DNA of 62,500 nucleotides. Source: Neocallimastix lanati (nom. inval.) (taxonomy: Eukaryota > Neocallimastigomycota > Neocallimastigomycetes > Neocallimastigales > Neocallimastigaceae). The stretch spans positions 92,501-155,000 of the forward strand of contig JACVTC010000145.1 in NCBI GenBank assembly GCA_016946835.1, read 5' to 3'. Shown piece by piece: positions 1 to 12,249 of this stretch. The notes below the pieces were generated by a model that did not search any database, was not told the DNA's origin, and saw only the letters and a list, made by a program, of their open reading frames with translations. A program made the translations under genes and the position numbers. Each line of letters opens with the position of its first letter. The first letter of the stretch is position 1.

Positions 1-64
1 ATTATTTTTTAATTTAAATAACATTATTTTTATTTAATTATTAATTACTAATTATGGATTAATA

Positions 65-101
<37 letters not shown>

Positions 102-459
102 ATGAGATAAAATAAAATAAAAAATAAAGGAAATATTTATTATTCATAATAATTAAAACATACAGATTCAATCCAAAGAAAAAACTAGAATTAAAATAGA
201 GGTTTCGATTTCTTTTTTTTTTTTTTTTTTTTTTATAAATTATAAAGAAATCATCTATCTACTATTATTTTTATTTCTTGAATATTATCGACAATTCATT
301 GATAATATTAAATATATGTATATATATATATATTGATTTCTAAAAAATTTGTAAAATATATAAATATATATATATATTAAATTATAATAATTCTGAATAA
401 ATATATTTAAAAACTATTATAATAAAAAAAAAAAAAAAAAAATTAAATATTAGAAATAA

Positions 460-910
460 TTTGTTCAATTAACTATAAAACCATATTGTTTATATATAAA
501 TGATATAGCTATATTGTTTAATTAACTATAAAAATTATATGGTTTATTGAACAACTTAGCTATATTGTTGATTGAATATCAAAGCTGTATTGTTAATTAA
601 ACATTCAAAATATATGTGGTTTATATACAATCATAGCTGTTTTGTTCATTGATTTATACAGGCTCCAACACTTCAAATTTTGAATTTTTAATAAGAGTTT
701 CAAGTTTTTAAATATATGCTATATATCACTATAATTGCAACAATTTATCTAACTATCAAAACTGTATTCAAATATATCAAATATGTATTATCAGAGTTTA
801 CCGAATATGTATGTTTGCAGCATTGTTTGCATATAAGTTGTTACAAGGTTTTATACAATAGACCTAACATATATATATATATCAAGTACATCAGCTATAT
901 TGTTTAATTA
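460..910. repeat. degenerate tandem repeats (ATAGCTATATTGTT type)
   Basis: A short phrase of the form ATAGCT(A/G)T(A)TTGTT followed by an ATTAA/ATTGA-like end recurs several times (near 505, 570, 640 and 890), separated by 40-70 bp of diverged sequence. A close relative of one copy is present near 5955. The short ORFs that cross it carry no recognisable motif, so I treat it as an old dispersed or tandem repeat. The rest of 1-1090 is A/T-rich sequence in which I see no gene. Confidence 0.4.
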
Positions 911-1094
911 AGTATCAGTTTCATCATTAACAGTAATTACAAATCTAATAAGTTATAAACAAAAATTATTAATATAAATTATAAATTAATGTCGAAAATT
1001 TTAATAGTCTTATAATAAATTTTAATTATTAAATAAATATTGTACAATTTAATTTTACGTAATATTAAATTTTTATATATTAATTATTCTTAAA

Positions 1095-1901
1095 ATTGTT
1101 CAATAGAAACCCGATTTCATTGATTTGCTTAATAAGTTCATCAGTAATTATAGCATGATCAAAAAAAAATTAAAGTCGTTAACTTTTTAGATGAAGTCTT
1201 TAAAATATCGGGATTCAATTTTTTTTTCATCAAAATAATCTTCTTCTTCTTCTTCATCTTCAGTAATGATTTTATGTCTATATATTAAATGTTTATTCTT
1301 CTAAATTAGAAATTTGATCAATAACAGTTACAAATTCATTATAAGTTGCTTTTTTTTTTTTATTCGGAACATTGTAATTATCAATTAAATTAAGTTTTTT
1401 TTTTTTATTGAATTATGAGATAAACTTCTCTCAATAATTTCCATATCATTTCTTTGATAAAGTATAATTCAGAAACTTCATCCTCATTATTTAGGATACA
1501 TACTTTAAGAGGAATAATGATATTTTTGTCTTTTTTTTTTTTTTTTTTTTTTTTTGATAAATATTTTCTAAAACGCTTGGCCTTTAAGTAATCGTCTATC
1601 GTTTGACATACATCAGAATATTTATGATGAGCATTTACTTTTTCTTTATTATTAAGAGTACTAAATATCATTAAAAATAGCATGTATAAAAATTTGATTA
1701 GTATTCATTACATTTATTATTAATATAATAATAAAAATTATGATAATAATAATATTCATAAAGTGATAAATTATAATTCTTCTAAAGCGTTTAACTTGTT
1801 AATAGTAGTTGGGAAATCATTATAAACGGCTAATTTTCATTAATAAAAGTCTTTATCAATGAAATAGGTTAAGTTTCCTAACACTTTTATATGAGATAAA
1901 G

Positions 1902-1951
<50 letters not shown>

Positions 1952-2195
1952 GTTATCTTTATCGAATCCTTCACTAACTTTATACATTTCATCAATTTCA
2001 CCGTTGTTCTTATTAACCCTGAAAACTTTGAATATTATCACCTTTTCTTAATTTTTTTTTTTTTTTTTTTTTTTTTTTAGCATTTACTAATTAATTTTTG
2101 ATTTAATTCATAATGAACTTCTTGAAAACTAATGACTAAATTTGGAGAAGCAAAGAACAAAACAATTGATAACTTTAAGATATTCCTGAAAAATA
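1095..2195 (-). pseudogene. decayed coding stretch, possibly a secreted protein
   Basis: Read on the minus strand, several protein-like segments occur in different frames, separated by stops and by A-tracts on the coding strand. The first (about 2190-2085) resembles a signal peptide (ILKLSIVLFFASPNLVIS). Later ones read KVFRVNKNNGEIDEMYKVS, AVYNDFPTTINKLNALEEL, HHKYSDVCQTIDDYL and ATYNEFVTVIDQISNLEE. The last three look like diverged copies of one motif with an aromatic residue near the start and a T(I/V)(D/N) core. The composition is far less monotonous than the surroundings, which argues for former coding. Either this is a dead gene, or an intron-rich gene whose exons I cannot join. Family not recognised. 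Confidence 0.3.
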
Positions 2196-2421
2196 GATGA
2201 GAATATTATTATCATTGTTATCATTAGTAAGGTATCATATTTTTTTTTTTTTTGTTCAACAAAAATAAGCCAAAAAAATTAAAAAACTAGAAAATACTCT
2301 CTTTATATATATATATGTATTTTTTTTAATTTAAAATAAATTGATTTTTTATTTATAAAAATTTTAAATATTTTATTATCTATAATTATTTTTACTCTTA
2401 AAATAAAATTTTTTATTTATA

Positions 2422-2479
2422 TTGTTATTTATTTATCTATCTATTTATTTATTTTTGCTTATTTTATTTATTTATTTAT

Positions 2480-2536
<57 letters not shown>

Positions 2537-2714
2537 TTATTCATTATTCATTATTCATTATTCATTATTTATTATTTATTATTCATTATTTATTATTCAT
2601 TATTCATTATTCATTATTAATTAATTATTTATTATTTATTATTCATTATGTATTCATTATTCATTATGTATTCATTATTCATTATTCATTATTCATTATT
2701 CATTATTGTCATTA
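2422..2714. repeat. TTA and TTATTCA simple-repeat block
   Basis: A TTTA-rich start passes into a pure TTA array (about 2484-2534) and then into interleaved TTATTCA/TTATTTA 7-mers. It is open in one plus frame only because the repeat lacks stops; I do not regard it as coding. Confidence 0.9.
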
Positions 2715-3042
2715 ATTTTTTTTTTTTTTTGAGTAAATAAAAAAAAAAGGAAAAACAATTAAAAAAAAAAAGTTTATAATTTAATTTTTTTTTTTATTGG
2801 ATACTGAAAATTCTCCAAAAAAAAAAAAAATTTAAATATCTTATTTTTTTTATATATATATTATATTTATTTATAAAAATTGCTAATTATTGTGTCAAAT
2901 GTACATTATTTATCACTTTAAAATAATAATATTTAAATTAAAACAAGGTTAATATTTTAATTTGTGTAACATTTTAACATTTAACATTGCACATTACTGT
3001 TTTGGAAGTGTTACATTTCAGAAAATGAGTCGTTTCAAAATT

Positions 3043-3106
3043 TTAATAAATAAATAAATAAATAAATTAATAAATAATTTAATAAATAATTTAATAAATA
3101 ATTTAA

Positions 3107-3145
<39 letters not shown>

Positions 3146-3210
3146 ACAAATAAATAAATAAATAAACAAATAAATAAATAAATAAACAAATAAATAAATA
3201 AATAAACAAA

Positions 3211-3253
<43 letters not shown>

Positions 3254-3293
3254 ACAAATAAATAAATAAATAAACAAATAAATAAATAAATTT
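3043..3293. repeat. TAAA/CAAA tetranucleotide array
   Basis: About 250 bp of TAAA units with CAAA variants at fairly regular spacing. Two overlapping minus-strand reading frames (FIYL-type repeats) run through it solely because of the period. Confidence 0.95.
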
Positions 3294-3886
3294 AATAAAT
3301 TTATAACTTTTTATTTTATTAATATTTATTTTTCTTTTATCTTTTTTTTGTTATTATTAATATTATTGCCATTAAATCAAGCAAATATTAATTTGGAAAA
3401 ACTACTAAAATTCTTTTCTTTATTCTTTTTTATTTTAGAAACATTAATAAATTCATTTGCAATTTCATCAATTATTTTATTTATTAATTTCATCTTTTTC
3501 ATCATAACCTATAAGATTTTTTTAATTTATTATATATATATAAAATTTTTTCTTCTTTCTTCTTCAAAAACTGTATACGAACAGTTCCTTTAATTTATTC
3601 ATTAACCTTTCAATTTAACAATTCATTCTAAGTTTCTCCATTGTCTGAACTGGTTTTAATTTTCATTTATTTTCAAACTAAATTAATTATACCATCACCA
3701 ATTATGACAGATTCTATTAGATTTTCATCTAAATTTTTATTTGGTCATATAAATAAAACTTTATTATATTATTGATCTAAATCATTTTTATTATTTTCCT
3801 TCTTATTTTCATCTTTAATTTTATTTACTTTTTTTTTTTTTTTTTATCATGGCTTTTTATATTATTAATGTTTTTATATGATTGAA

Positions 3887-3923
<37 letters not shown>

Positions 3924-5755
3924 TTCTTCATTTTTTATTTAGGGTAAATTATTCATTTATTTATTACTTTTATATATGTAAAATCTCTTGTTCATTATCA
4001 AATAAATAAATAAAAGCTTTTAATTAAATAAAATTTTTAATTAACTTTTAATAAAGTATTCCATTCACCTAAAAGCTCTATACGAACTGATAAATATCAT
4101 ATTATGTTTAAATGTGAAATCAATTTATTTTTATTTTATAATTTTTTTATTTTATATTTTTATATAATATTTTATTTTTTCTAATTTTGTTATTGTTATT
4201 ATTATTATTATTTATTTTATTTCATAATTATTAATATTAATTTTATTTAGAATGATTATTAATTTATTAATAATATATGCTACTAATAGGGTTATTGTAT
4301 TATTGAAATAATTATAAATATTAAATAAGATAAAATAAGATAAATATTAGTTAATAATTAATATAAAAATTTTATTTTAAATGAAATTTACAATAAAAAT
4401 TCATAAATACATATAATATATAAAATGAAAATTTAATTTTTTGATACTAACTATCAAGTAAGCTATTATAACATATTAAATTAGTATTATTTAATTATTT
4501 TTCTCTTTCTGAAATATATATACATATTTACATCAATTCATCCTGAGTATCTGGAATAGTTTTATCATATTTATTTAATAATTCTATATTTGAAAAAAAA
4601 AAAAATAAACATTAAATTGATATATACATCTATATGTCCATATGTATTAATAAAGTATTTTAATATTTAATTTCATTTTTGTTTTATAAATATATTATTG
4701 TATTATATTATAGCTATATATTATTATTATTATTATTTTATTTAATAATAATATCAAAGTATTAATTAAAGTGTTTCACCTCCAATTCAAACATCCTTTA
4801 TCCTTTTGAATTTCATAATTTATTTAAATGATTTTTATGATATAAATTTAAAATAATAATAAAAATATAAGCATATGATATCTTATTTGATATGCAAGAC
4901 TTTTATGTACAATAATTTTTGCTAGTATAATTATCTTTTTTTTTTTTTTCTTTTTTTTTTTTATTAATATTAATATTTTTTTATCCTAAAAATTAACCAA
5001 GGTAACCTCATTCCGTTTAAATAATTATGCGATGGATCATTATTACTATTAGGATTATTTACATATAAAAATTATAATTTAATAATAAACTAAAAATAAA
5101 ATAATAATATATAGATACTATAATTAACAATATCAACTATATATATTTAATTATATAATAATATATAACATAATATATAATAACTATTAATTATAATAAT
5201 ATTATTTAATATATTAAATTATTATAAAATATATATAATAAAATAAACTATTCTAATTATTATATATAGAATATATATTAATATATAATTCAAATAAGAA
5301 ATTATTATAAAAATTATTATTGACAGAAAAGATATATTTTTAATATTAAATAATTATTATTAAATATACAAATATGTTAACTACACCCTATTTTGTTTTA
5401 AATCTTATCAAACTAATGCATTAAATAGCAATTATAATTACATAATAAATATATATTATAAATAATATTTAATATATATAAATATATTAAAAAAAAAAAG
5501 TATTAAAATAAAAAAAAAAAAATATATTCAATTCTTTAAATTAAATTTTTTTTTTATATAACAAATATTAAAATAAAAAAAAAAATCGAAAAGGAGAAAA
5601 AAAAAAAAATTATTGATAACTTCAACAGTAATAGAGATAAAAAAAATTTTTTTTTTTTTGGAAATAAGTAAAATTTGATATTACTAAGAAGTTAAATATA
5701 AAGATACAGAAAATATATAATAAATAATAATAAAAAAAAAAAAATTTTAAATACA
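3294..5755. other. A/T-rich intergenic region, possible decayed coding at 3340-3780
   Basis: Mostly A/T homopolymers and dinucleotide-like DNA. On the minus strand between about 3780 and 3340 there are short protein-like phrases (NLDENLIESVIIGDGI, MKIKTSSDNGE, ELLN, KGTVRIQFLKKK) broken by stops, suggesting another eroded gene. Nothing else gene-like was seen in this interval. Confidence 0.3.
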
Positions 5756-5756
5756 C

Positions 5757-6035
5757 ACAATGAGTAACCATCTCCTATTAATGACCGTTATAGATATAAC
5801 TGTTAAAATATAATATACTGGTGTACTAGTACAACGTCGCACCTTCACACGTCGTTACACATTTCTGTATGGGACTTGATTCTCTAACATTTCTACATAT
5901 ATTTCTATTTTATCGTTAATTAACAATAGTGTTTTATCGTTCATTTATATTAAATCATAGCTGTTTTATCATTTATTGAAATCACGTGACTTGTATATGA
6001 CCACGAACATCGGAAGAGGAACCCTTCACCCATAT
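5757..6035 (-). mobile_element. possible solo LTR of a Ty1/copia-type element
   Basis: An island of more balanced composition in A/T desert. On the minus strand it contains TGTTAGAGAATCAAGTCCCA (about 5889-5870), which resembles the start of many copia LTRs (TGTT-rich start followed by AAGTCCCA). A CACGTGA palindrome and further non-repetitive sequence lie at 5980-6030. I could not find a matching CA end with a target-site duplication, so the boundaries are uncertain. A regulatory island or a decayed exon are alternatives. Confidence 0.28.
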
Positions 6036-6408
6036 ATAATAAAATAAAAAAATAATAAATTTATCATTCAAAAAAAATAAAAAATAAAAATAAAAAATTA
6101 ATTTCATAATTGAAATATCTAAAAATAATGAACCCTTGAAGATATTGAAAATAAAAATAGTAACAATAAAATATATAATTTGAAACGTATTAAAAAAAAA
6201 AAAGTTAAAATTTAAAGGAATCATTTTAAAGTTTTAGAAATATATATATATATATATTTTATTGTAAATGTTAATTAGGTAAAAATGATAATGGTGTAAT
6301 AATGAATAATGAATAATGTTATGATAAATAAATGATATTCATTCATATTTTATCTCATATAAATTTATTAGTAGAAAAAGATGAAATTATCTTCAAATTA
6401 AATATCTT

Positions 6409-6446
<38 letters not shown>

Positions 6447-7124
6447 CAAAATTAAAAATATTAATGAAAATAAAAAAAAAATAATAATAATAAATAAAAT
6501 TAAAAAAATAAAAAATAAAAAGTAAAATAAAAATTCTTATCATTGATAATTAAAGATTATGTAATAATAAATAGTTTTAATATATATAATATTATATTAT
6601 AAATATATTATGAGGTAATTTTATTTTATATTTTACTATTATGGATTCATACCAAACTTAAAAAGTTGAAGGCATTACATATTTAATATGATATAAAACA
6701 AATATGTGTAGTAACATATTTGTATATTTAATAATAATTATTAAATATTAAATTTATATCTTTTTGATAATAATTATTTTATTTTATTTTATTTCAATAT
6801 ATATTATTATAATTATAATAATTATAATACTTTAATTCATATAAAATTTATATAGTTCTATATATTAGAATATGTATTTAATATATTACCTATTTCTTAT
6901 AAATTAAATTATTTATACTAGAAATAGAGAACTCTTGTAAGTTTTTAGGAATTAGAATTATTATTTTAATTGTACGAATATTATAATATTATTAATAAAA
7001 TTTACTAAACTACCATTATTTAAAACCCACTGCTTATAAATTATTGCACATAAAAGTCCCGTATATCAAATATTTAAACACGTGAAATATTATTTTATAA
7101 TGTTTTAAGGAAAGTTGAATATAA

Positions 7125-7157
<33 letters not shown>

Positions 7158-7325
7158 TTTAATAATTGGTAATCTTAACAAAAATTATTCTATATCTAGT
7201 TATTCATTCTAAATTATTTATTTACTTATTTATTATTATTACTACTGTTTTATTTTATTATTTAATTATGTTTATTTATTTATATTTATTAATTTATTTA
7301 TATTTATTATTTATTTATTAATTTA
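6036..7325. other. intergenic region downstream of the CotH gene
   Basis: A/T-rich with a poly(T) run (6413-6446) and TTTA arrays at about 7127-7155 and 7210-7325, running up to the stop codon of the CotH gene. No gene seen. Confidence 0.7.
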
Positions 7326-9344
7326 TTAATACTTTCTTCTTTTATTATTTTCTTCTTTTAATTTTTTACTTTTTTCATTTTTCTTTTTAATTTCTTCATT
7401 TTTCTTTTTAATTTCTTCTTTTTTCTTATTTATAAAGGATTGAACCTTTTTAATTAATTTAGAGAATAATTTATCCAATCCTTTTGCTTCTTTTTTATTT
7501 TCTGTTTTATTTTCTATTTCATTTTCTATTTCGCTTTCTATTTCATCTCTTATTTCAGTTTCTATTTCATCTATTGTTTCAGTTTCTATTTCATCTCTTA
7601 TTTCAGTTTCTATTTCATTTATTATTTCTGTTTTTATTTCATCTTTTATTTCTGTTTCTTTTTCATTCGTTAGTTCTTCATCTTCTTTTGATTCTTCTAA
7701 TTCATAGGTAAATGGTTTGTATTCATAATCTACTGGTTTATCATTATTTTCTGGATCAGCATTATATGCTTCTTGTCTAAAATCTTCTTTATCAAGATCA
7801 GGAAAATCAAATTTTACTAAAGGCTCGGGATAGTCGACTTGGGCCATAAGATTGTCAACCAAGAAGAAATTATAATTTGTGTAAGAAACACTATGTTTAT
7901 TTTTAATTCCCCAGAAAGAAACTTTTGGACGAGGTTCAATTAATTCTAAAGTTTTTGGATTAATACCATAAGTATGGCAAATATATTTGAAACGTTCTTC
8001 AATAAAGAACTTTAAACCATAACTGTAGGCATTACAATTATTAGAAATCCAATGAGTATAATTGGTGCAGTCATCAAATTGAGTAATATTCCATTTAGGA
8101 TTTAAACCAATAAGATTGATGCATCCTTTACAAACACCGCCGTCTTCATCAACATTACGAGTACTGGCGACATGCTCACGAATTAATTTAGAAAGTTCAT
8201 CGATACGTGGAATAAGAATTTTTGGATTAAAAACGGTTTTAACGGTTTCACCAATAATTTCACGGAATCGAGTATCATCATCATAAACCAGATATTTAAC
8301 TATTTTATGACCTACTTCAAAATCTCGAAATGAAAAGTTTGGTAAATATAAATAATCCAAACTAGGTATGTAACTAAAGTCAGCAAATTTATTATTTCTA
8401 ATGGCAAAATTGTTAAAATTGCAACCCCAAGATTCATCATAATCATTAATAAGAATCATCCATTTACCATCTGGTTTTTTATACAATGAAAAGTTGTGAG
8501 AATTATGTAAAAATTGATCGAAAGAAATGACAAGGTATTCAAAAGCAAAGAGCTTTAAAACTGAATCAACATCAATAATTTTTTCTAAATCTTCTATAGA
8601 TTTTGCATTATTAATAGAATCAGTTAATTCTTGAAGATCATCTTTGAAATCTATCAGTTCTTCCTTTGAATTATCACAACCAGATACTGTCGTGTTATCT
8701 TCAAATCTTGTGCCTGAATTTTTACAATCATAAAGATTATTGGTACTCTTATCGTTAAAATGTTTCTTAATGAAATCTTTTTTAATTTTATTGGTAATGA
8801 TGAAGAGACCAAGATCTTCTCCATTAACCTCTACGTTGACATAATTAGTGGAAGTAGCAGGAAAATTCATTTTATATAACATATCTGATGAAAGTTTTTC
8901 ATGTAAAAAAGTAGGATCACGAGGATTACCACGTAAACGAAGTAATTTTACATCATAAATAGAACCATTTTCAAGTTTAATGTTATAGCCAGGTTTATTG
9001 TATTGACGACTACCTTGACCAGCTAAATAAAAATTAAACTCATTTGGTCCTAGAGATGCTTTATAATCGGTGCCTTTAACGTAAAATTCCAATGTGGCAT
9101 TGGTAGTACCATATTTTTCAAGTTCTCTTGAATAATCCCATGGTCTAAATTGAGCTTTCTCCTTCATAGAAGCCCACATATCATCATCTAAAGTAATTTT
9201 AATATTACCAACGTGATCATCTAAAATTTTAAATAATTCAGCTCTAGTATCATTTTCTCCAAAAAAATCACTTCTTGAAGAAGCATTAACAAAACAAGAA
9301 ATGATTAATAAGCTAAATATAGTAATTATTTTTTTCATTTTCAT
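7326..9344 (-). CDS. secreted CotH-family kinase-like protein with acidic octad-repeat tail
   Basis: Single-exon ORF of 672 residues. Residues 1-21 form a signal peptide (hydrophobic IITIFSLLIISCFVNA), so the product is secreted or surface-bound. The CotH-like domain spans roughly 130-460. Diagnostic stretches are LLRLRGN (134-140), the NGEDLGLFI segment (174-182) and HNFSLYKKPDGKWMILINDYD (near 283-303), where the family normally has an HNYYLYK...W...DFDxSFG pattern; the acidic IND-Y-DESWG part is the expected metal/ATP site. A cysteine-bearing region (405-457) follows. Residues 561-612 are a degenerate 8-residue repeat (ETEIxDEI) and 620-672 are Lys-rich and probably coiled coil. CotH domains are expanded in gut fungi and sometimes carry dockerins; none is seen here. 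Target substrate unknown. The ATG chosen is the first one directly before the signal peptide. Confidence 0.93.
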   Translation of the reverse strand: MKMKKIITIFSLLIISCFVNASSRSDFFGENDTRAELFKILDDHVGNIKITLDDDMWASMKEKAQFRPWDYSRELEKYGTTNATLEFYVKGTDYKASLGPNEFNFYLAGQGSRQYNKPGYNIKLENGSIYDVKLLRLRGNPRDPTFLHEKLSSDMLYKMNFPATSTNYVNVEVNGEDLGLFIITNKIKKDFIKKHFNDKSTNNLYDCKNSGTRFEDNTTVSGCDNSKEELIDFKDDLQELTDSINNAKSIEDLEKIIDVDSVLKLFAFEYLVISFDQFLHNSHNFSLYKKPDGKWMILINDYDESWGCNFNNFAIRNNKFADFSYIPSLDYLYLPNFSFRDFEVGHKIVKYLVYDDDTRFREIIGETVKTVFNPKILIPRIDELSKLIREHVASTRNVDEDGGVCKGCINLIGLNPKWNITQFDDCTNYTHWISNNCNAYSYGLKFFIEERFKYICHTYGINPKTLELIEPRPKVSFWGIKNKHSVSYTNYNFFLVDNLMAQVDYPEPLVKFDFPDLDKEDFRQEAYNADPENNDKPVDYEYKPFTYELEESKEDEELTNEKETEIKDEIKTEIINEIETEIRDEIETETIDEIETEIRDEIESEIENEIENKTENKKEAKGLDKLFSKLIKKVQSFINKKKEEIKKKNEEIKKKNEKSKKLKEENNKRRKY

Positions 9345-9436
9345 TGTATTATTATTATTATTTATTAATATTAATTTTATTTTATTTTATTATAAAATAT
9401 TTAATTTTTACTTTTTTTTTTTTTTATGTTATAAAA

Positions 9437-9474
<38 letters not shown>

Positions 9475-10940
9475 ACACTTTTATCTGTATAATTTAATCT
9501 TTTTATTAATAAATAGTAAATATATAATCCCTCCAATAAGATTAAAACTATTATATATTTTATATAAACGTATAATATATTTGAACTTTAAAAAAAAAAG
9601 TAGAATAAAAATGTTAATAAATTATAATACATATTATATTCATTAAATTATATACTTCAATATACAAAATACAAATAAAAAAATATATATATAATATATA
9701 TAATACATATAATATATAATATATAATATATAATATATACATAATATATAATATATAATATATATATTTTTTTTTTAGTTGAAAAACTTTAATAAATATA
9801 AATTATACCAAAAAAAAAAATTTTTTTTTTTTAATATTATTATACTCCTATTTTAATAAATTATAAATTTAATTTAATATCTGTAATATTTATTATATGT
9901 GTATAATTCAATTTGTCCAAATTTTTTGATCTACTTTTAATGTTTTTTTTTATGTAATATTTAATATAAAAAAAATTTATAATCAAACTTTAATAATAAT
10001 TTATTCAAGTTTTATATTTATCTTTTTTTTTTTTTTTTTTTTTTTATACATAATCCGCAATTTATTAAATATATTAAACTTAATTTACATAAGTTTAATT
10101 TGTATCTTTTTAATATATTTATAAATAAATAAACAAATAAATAAATAATATTTACTTTTTAAAGTTTTTTTTTAATTGTTGTTGATTTAATTATTTAATT
10201 ATATATTTAATTATATATTTAATTATTCATTTTTATTTATTTATTTAACTATTGTTATTATTAATATATAAATATAACCATTAAATAGATATAGAATGTT
10301 CTATTTATGAATCTTTTTTTTTTTTAATTATTTAAATTTATATATAAATATATATATATATTTTTTTTTATTTTTATTTTTTTATTTTTTTTTCTATTTT
10401 ATTTTTTTTTATTTTTTATTTTTTTTTTTATTTATTTTTTATTTATTTTCTTACTTATTTAGAAGATGAATGTTTGTTTACTTTTTCCTTATAATAATAA
10501 ACATAAGCCATAATCTATACATTTATACTTCAAAATCTTTCTTCTTTTATAAAGGATATTAATAAAATTTGATGGTTATTAAATATTTTTTTTTTATTCT
10601 TTTTAATTTTTGTTATTTAGAAATATATATATTTTTTTATTAAATTTGGGGTTTTCAATTTGTTTTTTGGAGTGTATCTTTTAAATATGTTATAGAAGAA
10701 GTAATAAATAATAAATAAAAAATTAAAATAAAAAAATAAAATAAAATAAGAAATAATATACAAAATTGTTTGAAAAATAAAATAAAATGCCGTTGTAAAA
10801 AAATTAATGATAAAAAAAAAGGTTAATAAAATGAAAACTATTTATTAACTTTTTTCTAAAAATTAATATATAATATTAAACTAAATGGTTTTTGTATCTG
10901 GATTATTTTTTTCTATATAATTTTAAAATTATCTTAATTA
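9345..10940. other. A/T-rich intergenic region upstream of the CotH gene
   Basis: Poly(T) and poly(A) runs (9412-9425, 9440-9470, 10022-10045), an ATAT array (9680-9765) and TTTA tracts. It presumably holds the promoter of the CotH gene, but no element stands out. Short ORFs here are low-complexity only. Confidence 0.7.
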
Positions 10941-10949
10941 TTATTATTA

Positions 10950-11290
10950 TTATTTATTATTTATTATTTATTATTTATTATTTATTATTTATTATTTATT
11001 ATTTATTATTTATTATTATTTATTATTTATTATTTATTATTTATTATTATTTATTATTTATTATTTATTATTTATTATTTATTATTTATTATTTTATTAT
11101 GATTTATTATTTATTATTTATTATTTATTATTTATTATTTATTATTTATTATTTATTATTTATTATTTATTATTTATTATTATTTATTATTTATTATTTA
11201 TTATTTATTATTTATTATTTATTATTTATTATTTATTATTTATTATTTATTATTTTATTATGATTTATTATTTATTATTTATTATTAATT
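10950..11290. repeat. TTATTTA heptanucleotide array
   Basis: Roughly 340 bp of a 7-bp unit (TTATTTA) with a few slipped units and two TTTTATTATGA interruptions (near 11094 and 11253), suggesting a higher-order duplication of about 160 bp. Because 7 is not a multiple of 3 it is open in a frame (LLFIIYY repeat) without being a gene. Confidence 0.93.
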
Positions 11291-11429
11291 ATTAATATAA
11301 TTATTATTATTATTATATTTAATTTAATAAAAAAGTTTTATAAAAAAAAAAAAAAGATAGAATAGTAAAATGGAATAAAATAATAAATTTTATATTCATA
11401 TATAATATTTTATTTTTTGTTAAAATACT

Positions 11430-11563
11430 ATTTATCTAATAAAGGTGATTATTTTTTATAAATTTTTTATAGGTGTTAATATTATTATTTCAATACATGA
11501 TAAATATGTATAAAACTTTATAAATAGTATAATGTAATTTAAACTAAATCTTATACTTTGACA
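11430..11563 (-). mobile_element. putative 3' LTR start of the copia element
   Basis: The sequence left of the purine tract begins TGTCAAAG on the minus strand, as expected for an LTR. It then merges into A/T-rich DNA and I cannot fix the outer end or find the partner LTR. Confidence 0.35.
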
Positions 11564-11679
11564 CTTCCCCTCAAATCTAATTTTTGAAAGTTGATTTGTA
11601 AAATTAAAATGTCTTAATCTATTAATTAAATTTAAATAATATTTGATTCTCAAAATTTATCATTAAAAAGTTATTCAAA

Positions 11680-12105
11680 TATTTAGTAAGGCCGTAGGCA
11701 ATATTCAGCTTTGAGATTATATACTTTAGTTTGATTTCGTTTTCTTTTATTAATTCCCTTTATGTAATGATAGCGAATATCAATATGTTTGGTTTTCTGA
11801 TTTGTTTAAATTCATTCGTTGCAAACAATTATTGCAGCTTTATTGTCCATATTAATTTCGATCCTTTTAGCATTGATATTTAGTTCCCTTAAAATATTTG
11901 AATACCATATACATTGTTTTGAGCATTCGCTCAAGTTATAATATTCTGCTTCTGCTGTAGACGTTGAGACGAAATGTTGCAACTTTGAGCACCAATTGAA
12001 AAGGAACATCATCAATGGCTATGATACATCCAGCCATAGATTTTTTTTTTTTTTGTGCTCTTATTCTTATCCCTGGCATAATCCGCATCTGAATAAGCCG
12101 TAATT
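11680..12105 (-). pseudogene. copia RNase H and pol C-terminus, broken
   Basis: The open part (12015-11812) contains the hallmark VSTSTAEAEYYNLSE, then CIWYSNILREL and INMDNKAAI, matching the copia RNase H pattern in which TAEAEY precedes a W..LL.EL helix and the catalytic D in DN(K/Q)AAI. After a stop the same protein continues in sense as KTKHIDIRYHYIK and, nearer 11700, as LTKYLNNFLMINF, the usual pol C-terminal end. Broken by several stops. Confidence 0.88.
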
Positions 12106-12249
12106 TTTGAGTTTGAATGAAATCTTAATCCATAGTTTATTGTACATTTTTAAGTAACTGATAATTTTCAAAATATTTTTCCAGTTTTCTAGATTGGGTT
12201 CTTTGATTTTTCATGCTGCTTTACTTACAGCATAAATGATATCTGGTTT

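Noticed and set aside
3018-3277. Two overlapping minus-strand ORFs of 79-80 codons (FIYLFIYL repeats)
   Set aside because: Pure product of the TAAA/CAAA tetranucleotide array; no start context, no non-repeat sequence.
7484-7711. 75-codon antisense ORF (FLFHLLFQ repeats) inside the CotH gene
   Set aside because: Mirror of the ETEIxDEI repeat on the other strand; no independent evidence.
10892-11263. 123-codon plus-strand ORF rich in LLFIIYY
   Set aside because: Generated by the TTATTTA 7-mer; hydrophobicity is a consequence of the repeat, not a membrane protein.
10950-11290. TTATTTA array considered as a telomere-like or subtelomeric repeat
   Set aside because: No G-rich strand, internal position, and similar short A/T arrays occur throughout the window.
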